Source of the DNA: DASQZK01 sp963763215
GTDB lineage: Bacteria > Bacteroidota > Bacteroidia > Bacteroidales > GCA-2748055
Reading direction: 5' to 3'
Length of the DNA stretch: 64,000 nucleotides
Assembly: GCA_963763215.1 (NCBI GenBank)
Contig: CAVXNX010000002.1
Coordinates: 310,001-374,000, forward strand
The notes below the pieces were generated by a model, which saw nothing but the letters and a program-made list of their open reading frames with translations, was not told where the DNA came from and ran no database searches. Of the stretch, positions 31,208 to 38,952 are shown piece by piece. Each line of letters begins with the position of its first letter. Within the stretch, counting starts at the first letter, position 1. Both the position numbers and the translations under genes were made by a program.

Positions 31208-32562
31208 ATGTCAGAAGTTATCAGGATCAAGAAAGGTCTGGACATTAATCTTGAAGGAAAAGCTGATAAAATTTTCATGAAAGTGGACAGATCTCCGTCC
31301 TACGCTCTTAAACCAGCGGATTTTATCGGCATCTTGCCCAAACTCGCCGTCAGAGCAGGGGATAAAGTAAAAGTCGGATCCCCGCTTTTTTTCGATAAAA
31401 GAAATCCACAAATCAAGTTCACTTCACCGGTTACCGGCACGGTCAGCGCCATCAACCGGGGAGAACGCCGTAAGATTCTCGAGGTGGTTGTGGAGCCGGC
31501 CGAAAAGGATGAATTCATTGCCTTCACGGTGGCTGATCCGGCATCGATGAACAGGGAGGAAATCATCAATGTCCTCCTGGAAAGCGGCATGTGGACACTG
31601 GTCCGTCAGCGTCCTTTCCAGGTCATTGCCAATCCGGAAAGAGCTCCGAGGGATATCTTTATTTCCGGTTTTGACAGTGCTCCTCTGGCGCCCGATCTCG
31701 ATTTTATCGTGAAAGATTTCCAGAAGGAGTTCCAAAAGGGCATCGATGTCCTGTCGCGTCTGACCGAGGGTAAAATCTATCTTTCCGTCAGTGCCGACTA
31801 TCCTGCCACGAAGACCTTCAGCGAGGCAAAGGGTGTGGAACTTCGCTCCTTCAAGGGGCCTCATCCCGCGGGAAATCCGGGGATCCAGATCCATCATATC
31901 GCTCCCATCAACAAAGGTGAAATTGTCTGGTACGATCAGGCCACAGGATGTTTTAGCCATCGGAAAGCTGTTCATGGATGGCCGGGTTGACAATACGACG
32001 ATCATCGCCCTCACGGGCTCAGAGGTCGGCAAGCGGGCCTATTATAAGGTCATCCGGGGCGCCTCCATTGCACCACTCGTTCACGGCAATGTTTCAGAGG
32101 GGCATCTCCGGTACATCAGCGGAAATGTGCTGACCGGCACCAAAATCTCACGCTCGGGTTATCTCGGTTATTACGACAACCAGGTAACGGTGATTCCCGA
32201 AGGGGACCATTTCGAGTTCCTGGGCTGGGCTTCACCGGGGTTCAATAAATTCAGCGTGTCACGATCGTTCTTTTCATGGCTGACACCCGGTCGCAAATAT
32301 CGTCATGGACACCAACCTCCATGGCGGAAGGCGGGCATATGTGATGACTGGTGAATATGAAAAGGTCTTCCCGATGGACATTTACCCGGTTAACCTGATC
32401 AAAGCCATCATGGTGGAAGACGTGGAGCTGATGGAAAGACTGGGGATTTACGAAGTGGCAGAGGAGGATTTCGCACTTTGTGAATTTGTGTGCACGTCGA
32501 AGACCGAGGTCCAGAGAATCATCAGGCACGGCCTCGATCTGATGAGAAAAGAAACTGAATAA
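31208..32562 (+). CDS. nqrA: Na+-translocating NADH:quinone reductase subunit A, frameshifted twice
   Basis: About 450 residues after removing one extra base near 31931 (GEIVW-TIRPQDVLAIGKLF) and one near 32301 (GRKY-VMDTNLHGGRRAYVM). Soluble quinone-site subunit: KKGLDINLEGKA at the N-terminus, GDKVKVGSPLFFDK, FTSPVTGTV and the C-terminal GEYEKVFPMDIYP are characteristic. First gene of nqrABCDEF. The breaks fall in conserved stretches while all other nqr genes are intact, so sequence error is the likely cause. Confidence 0.94.
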
Positions 32563-32591
32563 TCTTCGTTTAAATTTGGCGATAACATATT

Positions 32592-33770
32592 ATGAAAGGT
32601 TTAAGAAAAGCAATTGATAAGATTAAGCCTCACTTCGAGAAAGGAGGGAAGTTCGAGAAGCTTCAAGCCACTTTTGATGCCTTTGAGACTTTTCTTTTTG
32701 TACCCGACAAGGTCACAACCGGTGGTACGCACATCCGCGACAACAATGATATGAAAAGGGCCATGTCGGTTGTCGTCCTGGCGATGATCCCGGCGATGCT
32801 CTTCGGCATGTGGAATACCGGTTACCAGCATTTCCTGGCCACCGGCGCACAGGCCGGATTCTGGGAGACGTTCTTTTTCGGCTTTCTGAAGGTGCTTCCC
32901 ATGATCATCGTTTCCTATGTGGTGGGACTGGGGATTGAATTTATTTTCGCACAGATCCGGGGTCACGAAGTCAACGAGGGTTATCTCGTCACCGGTCTTC
33001 TGATTCCCCTGGTGATGCCGATCGACGTTCCGCTGTGGATGGTTGCCGTATCGACCGCTTTTGCCGTGGTCATCGGCAAGGAGGTTTTCGGAGGGACCGG
33101 AATGAACATTCTCAACCCGGCGCTCACGGCGAGGGCGTTTCTCTTCTTTGCCTACCCTTCGCAGATGTCGGGCGACAAAGTATGGATCGCCGGGCTGAAG
33201 GGAGGGCAGGGCATTGTTGACGGATTTTCCGGTTCGACCATTCTCGGCCAGGCGGCACTCGGTGCCAAAGAATTCGTGAACGGTTCCGGGCATCCGTACC
33301 ATGTCTGGGATATGTTCTTCGGAAGCATCCCGGGATCCATCGGTGAAACCTCGACGCTGGCCATCCTCATCGGCGCCGTCATCCTGATTTACACCGGGGT
33401 CGGGAGCTGGAAGATCATCCTTTCCGTTTTCGCCGGTGGCGCAGCCATGGGCCTTTTGCTGAATGCTCTGGCCGTGAACCCATTTATGGCGGTTCCATGG
33501 TATGAACAGCTGATGCTCGGCGGTTTTGCTTTCGGCGCGGTTTACATGGCGACCGATCCCGTAACGGCTTCACAAACCAGTACCGGAAAATGGATCTACG
33601 GTTTCCTCATCGGGGTGCTGGCCATCATGATCCGTGTTCTGAACCCGGCTTATCCCGAAGGTGTCATGCTGGCCATCCTGCTGATGAACGTCTTTGCCCC
33701 GCTCATCGATCATTACATCGTTGAAGCCAATATCAAAAAGAGATTAAAGAGAGTTAAAGTCACAGCGTAA
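32592..33770 (+). CDS. nqrB: Na+-NQR subunit B
   Basis: 392 residues, intact. Multi-pass membrane protein with the Na+ path and covalent FMN. The flavinylation site is probably the Thr in VDGFSGSTILGQAALG; GGTGMNILNPALTARAF is the conserved membrane signature. 29 bases after nqrA. Confidence 0.95.
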   Translation: MKGLRKAIDKIKPHFEKGGKFEKLQATFDAFETFLFVPDKVTTGGTHIRDNNDMKRAMSVVVLAMIPAMLFGMWNTGYQHFLATGAQAGFWETFFFGFLKVLPMIIVSYVVGLGIEFIFAQIRGHEVNEGYLVTGLLIPLVMPIDVPLWMVAVSTAFAVVIGKEVFGGTGMNILNPALTARAFLFFAYPSQMSGDKVWIAGLKGGQGIVDGFSGSTILGQAALGAKEFVNGSGHPYHVWDMFFGSIPGSIGETSTLAILIGAVILIYTGVGSWKIILSVFAGGAAMGLLLNALAVNPFMAVPWYEQLMLGGFAFGAVYMATDPVTASQTSTGKWIYGFLIGVLAIMIRVLNPAYPEGVMLAILLMNVFAPLIDHYIVEANIKKRLKRVKVTA

Positions 33771-33780
33771 ACAGAATAAG

Positions 33781-34527
33781 ATGAAGAAGTTTAGTAATTT
33801 TTACATATTCGGTTTCGCGTCAGTACTGGTGGTTATCGTTGCCGCCCTTCTCTCATTCGTATCTGAAGAGCTTAAGCCCATACAGGAACGCAATGTTGAG
33901 GTGGAAATCAAGCAGGGTATCCTCCAGTCGGTGAATATGACCGAAGGTGTGAAGGAAGCGGAAAATAAAAACGCGTTTGTCGAGGGTCAGTTCAAGAAGT
34001 ACATCACCAACAGCCTGGTCGTCAATTCCCAGGGAGAGGTCGTCCAGGGACGTGATGCGTTTGAGATCACCAAGAACCTGAAGGCCGAGTATGAAAAAAA
34101 GCCGGAACAGAGAGGCTTGCCGCTGTTCATCTACACCAGTCCGAAAGGGGAAAAGAAATACATCATCCCGGTTCGCGGGAAAGGACTGTGGGGACCGATC
34201 TGGGGATACGTCGCCCTGAATGACGACTACAGCACCATCTATGGCGCCGTCTTCGCCAACGAAAAGGAAACGCCGGGACTTGGCGCCGAGATCTCCGAAC
34301 TTTGGTTCCAGGCTGAATTCAAAGGAAAGAAACTGTTCGACAAAACGGGTAAATTCGTTTCCATCGAAGTGGTCAAAGGGGGAACATCGCCCGATAATCC
34401 CCACGGTGTGGATGCTGTTTCCGGCGGGACGATCACCAGCAAGGGCCTTCAGAATATGCTCATGGACAGCATCGAACCTTATGTCAATTACTTGAAGAAA
34501 CAAATGAAGAAAGGAGGTCAGGTATGA
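33781..34527 (+). CDS. nqrC: Na+-NQR subunit C
   Basis: 248 residues. One N-terminal membrane helix (FYIFGFASVLVVIVAALLS) then a periplasmic FMN-binding domain. The FMN attachment motif is DAVSGGTITSKGLQ with its Thr. GAEISELWFQ also fits. Its TGA overlaps the nqrD ATG. Confidence 0.94.
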   Translation: MKKFSNFYIFGFASVLVVIVAALLSFVSEELKPIQERNVEVEIKQGILQSVNMTEGVKEAENKNAFVEGQFKKYITNSLVVNSQGEVVQGRDAFEITKNLKAEYEKKPEQRGLPLFIYTSPKGEKKYIIPVRGKGLWGPIWGYVALNDDYSTIYGAVFANEKETPGLGAEISELWFQAEFKGKKLFDKTGKFVSIEVVKGGTSPDNPHGVDAVSGGTITSKGLQNMLMDSIEPYVNYLKKQMKKGGQV

Positions 34528-35165
34528 GCGACAGAGAACCTTTATTTTCAACGAAAAATATAAAGCTCCTCACGGAGCCGCTGGGAACAAGCAATCCCAT
34601 CACCGTTCAGGTTCTTGGAATTTGTTCAGCTTTGGCGATCACCGTGAAGATGGAGAATTCGGTCGTCATGGCCGTCTCCGTGATGGCTGTTCTTGCCGTC
34701 TCCAACGTGGTGATCTCAATGCTGCGAAAACTGATTCCGCCCCGTATCCGCATCATCGTTCAGCTCGTGGTGATCGCCACCATGGTGATCCTGGTCGATG
34801 AAGTTCTCCAGGCCTATGCCTACGATGTGAGCAAACAGCTCTCCGTCTTCGTCGGGCTGATCATCACCAACTGTATCCTGATGGGCCGCCTGGAAGCCTT
34901 TGCCATGGGGAACAAGCCGTGGCCATCGTTCCTCGACGGTATCGGAAATGCCGCCGGATACGGTTTGATCCTGATCATCGTTTCCTTTATCCGGGAACTG
35001 CTGGGCTCGGGCACCTTCTGGGGTATGAAGATCGTCCCCCAGTCCTGGTACGACGCCGGATATTCCAACAACGGGCTGATGATCCTTCCCCCGATGGCCC
35101 TCGTCACCGTGGGCATCATCATCTGGGTTCAGAGAGGACGTAACAAACATTTAATCGAGAAATAA
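34524..35165 (+). CDS. nqrD: Na+-NQR subunit D
   Basis: 213 residues, six-helix membrane subunit. GLIITNCILMGRLEAFAMGN and ISFIRELLGSGTFWG-like stretch (here VSFIRELLGSGTFWG) are conserved; the Cys in TNC helps hold the intramembrane iron site. ATGA overlap with nqrC. Confidence 0.95.
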   Translation: MSDREPLFSTKNIKLLTEPLGTSNPITVQVLGICSALAITVKMENSVVMAVSVMAVLAVSNVVISMLRKLIPPRIRIIVQLVVIATMVILVDEVLQAYAYDVSKQLSVFVGLIITNCILMGRLEAFAMGNKPWPSFLDGIGNAAGYGLILIIVSFIRELLGSGTFWGMKIVPQSWYDAGYSNNGLMILPPMALVTVGIIIWVQRGRNKHLIEK

Positions 35166-35180
35166 TAACGGATTGGAAAA

Positions 35181-35798
35181 ATGGAAAACCTGATTAATAT
35201 CTTTGTTAAGAGCGTTTTTATCGACAACATGATTTTCGCCTACTTCCTGGGTATGTGTTCATATCTGGCGGTGTCGAAAACGGTAAAAACGTCCACGGGT
35301 CTCGGGATCGCCGTTGTTTTCGTTCTCGGGTTTACCGTTCCGGTCGATTATATCCTGCAGAATTTCCTTCTCAAAGCCGGGGCATTGACCTGGTTAAGTC
35401 CAAAGCTGGCCGACGTCGACCTGAGCTTTCTCAGTTTCATCATGTTCATCGCGGTCATCGCATCCATGACGCAGCTTGTCGAGATGATCATCGAGAAATT
35501 CAGCCCGGCGCTGTATTCGACCCTCGGGATCTTTCTCCCCCTGATTGCTGTTAACTGTGCGATCCTGGGCGGCTCGCTTTTCATGCAGGAACGGGAATAT
35601 GCCAACATCGCGGAAGCGACGGCCTTTGGCCTCGGCTCCGGAGTGGGCTGGTTCCTGGCTATTATCAGCATCGCGGCCATCCGGGAGAAGATCCGTTACT
35701 CCAATGTTCCCGCCCCGCTGCGCGGACTGGGGATCACCTTTATCATCACCGGGTTAATGGGGATTGCGTTTATGAGCTTTATGGGAATAAAACTTTAG
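35181..35798 (+). CDS. nqrE: Na+-NQR subunit E
   Basis: 205 residues, membrane subunit paralogous to NqrD. FAYFLGMCSYLAVSKTV holds one Cys and AVNCAILGGSLFMQERE the other; in known NQR these Cys bind iron with those of NqrD. 15 bases after nqrD. Confidence 0.95.
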   Translation: MENLINIFVKSVFIDNMIFAYFLGMCSYLAVSKTVKTSTGLGIAVVFVLGFTVPVDYILQNFLLKAGALTWLSPKLADVDLSFLSFIMFIAVIASMTQLVEMIIEKFSPALYSTLGIFLPLIAVNCAILGGSLFMQEREYANIAEATAFGLGSGVGWFLAIISIAAIREKIRYSNVPAPLRGLGITFIITGLMGIAFMSFMGIKL

Positions 35799-35823
35799 TG
35801 TTAAATAAGGAATTGTACAGAAA

Positions 35824-37077
35824 ATGGTTCTTCTTACATCAGAATTAGGGATCGTATTGATCAGTATCGCATTCTTCCTGGGGATCATTCTCCTGCTGGT
35901 GCTGATACTGATGGTCGCCAAGGCAAAATTGAGCCCGCAGGGTGAGGTGACCCTAAAAGTCAACGATAAGGCGTTCAGCGTTTCCCCGGGAAACACCGTG
36001 CTAAGCACACTTTCAAACCAGGGCGTATTCCTGCCCTCAGCTTGCGGCGGCGGCGGAACATGCGGGATGTGCAAATGCCAGGTGGTCGACGGGGGAGGTT
36101 CGATCCTTCCCACTGAAACCGGATTTTTCACCCGTAAAGAGCAACAGGACAACTGGAGGCTCGGCTGCCAGGTGAAGATCCGCAGCGACATGTCCATCAA
36201 GGTGCCCGAAGAAGTCATGGGCATCCGTAAATGGGAATGCGAAGTGGTTTCCAACAGGAACGTAGCAACCTTTATCAAGGAATTCAAAGTCAGGCTCCCG
36301 GAAGGTGAAAACCTCGAATTCAAATCCGGCGGGTATATCCAGATCGATGTCCCGAAAATTGATGTCGAATTCAAAGACATGATCGTTGAGGAACAATTCA
36401 GGGATGAATGGGATAAATTCAACATGTGGGGTCTCCGGATGAAGAATCCTGAAGAAACGTTCCGTGCCTACTCCATGGCCAACCATCCGGCCGAAGGGAA
36501 CATCATCATGCTGAATATCCGTATCGCCACCCCACCCTGGGACCGGGCCAAGGGACAGTTTATGAAGGTCAACCCGGGGATCTGTTCATCCTACATCTTC
36601 TCCAGGAAACCTGGCGATAAGGTGACCATCTCCGGACCTTACGGCGAATTTTTCATCAAGGAAACCGAACGCGAGATGGTCTATATCGGTGGTGGTGCCG
36701 GAATGGCCCCGCTCCGCTCTCACATCTTCCACCTGTTCCATACCCTTAAAACCAACCGCAGGGTCAGTTACTGGTACGGAGCCAGATCCAAACGCGAAAT
36801 TTTCTACGAGGAAGAGTTCCGGAAGATCGAAAAGCAATACCCCAATTTCAAGTTCAATATCGCATTGTCCGAGCCACTTCCCGAAGATAACTGGAACGGT
36901 TATACCGGCTTCATCCACCAGGTGGTGTATGATGAATACCTGAGCAAGCACGAGGAACCTGAAGATATCGAATTCTACCTCTGCGGACCGCCCATGATGA
37001 ACGATGCCGTTATGAAGATGCTATACGACCTGGGCGTGCCCGATGAAATGGTCGATTACGACGATTTCGGAGGTTAA
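35824..37077 (+). CDS. nqrF: Na+-NQR subunit F (NADH-oxidising flavoprotein)
   Basis: 417 residues. One N-terminal helix, then a 2Fe-2S domain (ACGGGGTCGMCKCQV with a further Cys in RLGCQV), FAD-binding RAYSMANHP, and NADH-binding GGGAGMAPLRSHIFH with the C-terminal YLCGPPMMN. Entry point of electrons from NADH. Followed by a strong terminator, so it ends the operon. Confidence 0.96.
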   Translation: MVLLTSELGIVLISIAFFLGIILLLVLILMVAKAKLSPQGEVTLKVNDKAFSVSPGNTVLSTLSNQGVFLPSACGGGGTCGMCKCQVVDGGGSILPTETGFFTRKEQQDNWRLGCQVKIRSDMSIKVPEEVMGIRKWECEVVSNRNVATFIKEFKVRLPEGENLEFKSGGYIQIDVPKIDVEFKDMIVEEQFRDEWDKFNMWGLRMKNPEETFRAYSMANHPAEGNIIMLNIRIATPPWDRAKGQFMKVNPGICSSYIFSRKPGDKVTISGPYGEFFIKETEREMVYIGGGAGMAPLRSHIFHLFHTLKTNRRVSYWYGARSKREIFYEEEFRKIEKQYPNFKFNIALSEPLPEDNWNGYTGFIHQVVYDEYLSKHEEPEDIEFYLCGPPMMNDAVMKMLYDLGVPDEMVDYDDFGG

Positions 37078-37096
37078 CGCCATACTCTGACCATAT

Positions 37097-37142
37097 AACC
37101 CTTTATGCATCAAACCGGATTTACCGGCATAAAGGGTTTTTT
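37097..37142 (+). terminator. Rho-independent terminator of the nqr operon
   Basis: Perfect 12-base stem AACCCTTTATGC / GCATAAAGGGTT (37097-37108 and 37127-37138) followed by a run of six T. It lies between nqrF and apbE, so apbE needs partial read-through or its own promoter. Confidence 0.85.
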
Positions 37143-37203
37143 CTTTCACCAGGAGCCCGTGAATGCGGTAAACCTGAATCGGACACAGATAAAATCGACC
37201 GAA

Positions 37204-38217
37204 ATGAAAACCAAAATTGCCGGAGCTGTTCTCCTGATCGTGATCCTGATGGACGCATGCACTTCAGGAGGTAACCTGATGTATTTTAAAATCGCCGGGT
37301 TTACCCAGGGAACGAGCTACCACATCACTTATGCGGTGAACGATTCCATCAACTATCAGCCCGAAATCGATTCATTGCTGCACAGCTTCGACCTTTCACT
37401 TTCCACCTATATCCCCAACTCCATGATCTCAAAGATCAACCGGAACGAGGATCTTACGGTCGACGAAAAGATCAAAAAGGTCGTGGAGGTTTCCAAAGAA
37501 GTCAACAAGGCGTCCGACGGGGCTTTCGACATTACCGTCCTTCCTCTCGTCAATGCCTGGGGTTTCGGACCCGGGGCCAAAGCCGACGTCGACAGCAGCA
37601 TGATCGACAGTCTGCTCCAGTACGTGGGGATGGACAAGATCCGCATTGAAGGCAACAAACTGATCAAAACCGATCCGCACGTGACCATCGACGACAATGC
37701 CCTGGCACAGGGCTATTCGGTCGATCTGGTCGCCAAATTCCTGGAGGATCGCGGGGTGAAGAACTATATGGTTGAGATCGGGGGTGAACTGAGGACCAGA
37801 GGGCTCAACCCCAAGGATGAAATATGGAAGATCGGCATCGACCGGCCCGATTTCGGAAACATGATCCCCGGCGCCGAGCTCCAGGCCATCGTGAAGCTGG
37901 AAGATAAATCGCTGGCCACAAGCGGCAACTACCGGAAATATTATGAGAAAAATGGGGTGAAGTACACGCATTCCATCGATCCGAAAACTGGCTATCCTGC
38001 GGCGAGACAGATCCTCAGTGCCACCATTGTCGCCGACGATTGCATCACTGCCGATGCCTATGCCACCGCCTGCATGGTCCTCGGAATGGAAAAGGCGAAA
38101 GCCATGCTGAAGGAACACCCCGAGCTGGAGGCCTACCTGATCTACAACGACGATCAGGGAAAATACCAGGTATTCGACACCAAAGGATTCAAACCCATGG
38201 TGGTTAAAGAGGAGTAG
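37204..38217 (+). CDS. apbE: FAD:protein FMN transferase, lipoprotein
   Basis: 337 residues from the ATG at 37204; the upstream open frame would begin inside the terminator, so I reject it. The N-terminus is a lipoprotein signal (LIVILMDAC, lipidated Cys about residue 19). Family motifs: FTQGTSYHITY, DNALAQGYSVDLV, VEIGGELRTRG, THSIDPKTGYPA and the metal-site Asp/Thr in DDCITADAYATACMV. It attaches FMN to Thr of NqrB and NqrC on the periplasmic side, which explains its place here. Confidence 0.95.
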   Translation: MKTKIAGAVLLIVILMDACTSGGNLMYFKIAGFTQGTSYHITYAVNDSINYQPEIDSLLHSFDLSLSTYIPNSMISKINRNEDLTVDEKIKKVVEVSKEVNKASDGAFDITVLPLVNAWGFGPGAKADVDSSMIDSLLQYVGMDKIRIEGNKLIKTDPHVTIDDNALAQGYSVDLVAKFLEDRGVKNYMVEIGGELRTRGLNPKDEIWKIGIDRPDFGNMIPGAELQAIVKLEDKSLATSGNYRKYYEKNGVKYTHSIDPKTGYPAARQILSATIVADDCITADAYATACMVLGMEKAKAMLKEHPELEAYLIYNDDQGKYQVFDTKGFKPMVVKEE

Positions 38218-38333
38218 ATCTCACGCGTGCGAACGGACCCGTCTCCGGTACCCGGAAAATTTCAGCGACACATCAATTCCCTTACCCCCCGGTGAATGCC
38301 GGAGGCGCTCCGTGAAAATGGGGAGATCCGGTT

Positions 38334-38531
38334 TCAGACTGCCGTGTCCTCTCCGCCGGTATAACAGCCTCCGCCGCAACCGCAGGAGATCCCCTGCTTT
38401 TCCAGTTCAGGTGAAGACGCGGAACAGCTTCCGCCTCTGAATTCCGCTTTTTTATCGAGGAGAAGTTTGATGGAGAGACCGGCAAAAGCCAGGACCATCA
38501 ACAGTATGGCAAGTATCAGTACTTTCAGCAT
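38334..38531 (-). CDS. Small Cys-rich membrane protein, NqrM-like candidate
   Basis: 65 residues: one N-terminal helix (VLILAILLMVLAFAGLSI), then a short tail with GGSCSAS, QGISCGCGGGCY and further acidic residues. Six Cys in all outside the helix area. It resembles, in layout, NqrM (DUF539), the small Cys protein that helps deliver iron to NqrD/NqrE, but I cannot prove orthology. Lies 57 bases downstream of a related small gene and opposite to nqr-apbE. Confidence 0.6.
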   Translation of the reverse strand: MLKVLILAILLMVLAFAGLSIKLLLDKKAEFRGGSCSASSPELEKQGISCGCGGGCYTGGEDTAV

Positions 38532-38588
38532 TGTCTATCCTTCCTTGTCTTTGTAACACAAACAAGAACCGCCGGCAAATGTTTCCGG

Positions 38589-38817
38589 TCAGTCCCCGAA
38601 AAGTGGCCCGCAACCGCTGCAACTGTCATTTTTCACCTTGCCGAAACATTTGAACTCATCATGTTTCACACAGGTGATCCCGAGCTTCTTCATGTCTTCA
38701 TTATGTCCCACTTCGTATGACGGGAAACTTGCCGTTTTTCCGGAATAGAATATTGAAGGCGAGGCCGACCATTGATATGCTTAAAAGCACCACCGATATG
38801 ATTAAAATCTGGATCAA
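38589..38817 (-). CDS. Small Cys-rich membrane protein, paralogue of the next gene, frameshifted
   Basis: About 75 residues, seen only after joining two frames: an N-terminal helix (IQILIISVVLLSISMVGLA) and FRKNGKFP, then, with one extra base near 38721 removed, SYEVGHNEDMKKLGITCV, and the Cys-rich end CFGKVKNDSCSGCGPLFGD. Starts at a TTG (38817); no ATG is available in frame. The KNGxFPxxxxGxNxxxxxxGIxC pattern is shared by small Bacteroidetes membrane proteins. Same strand and layout as the 38334-38531 gene, so the two form a tandem pair, possibly for metal handling; function is inference. Confidence 0.6.
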
Positions 38818-38952
38818 AGCTTGAACAATTTGAAGTTAAAAATTGTCAGTTATGGGATTGACAAATTTAGCGATTTACTGCGTTATTCCAACATCATATA
38901 AACCATTTGTTTACGCATTTATTGCCTTCATTTCTGTAAATTTAAGGTATCT

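Noticed and set aside
37105..37203. Upstream extension of apbE
   Set aside because: It would start inside the nqrF terminator and precede a good lipoprotein signal.
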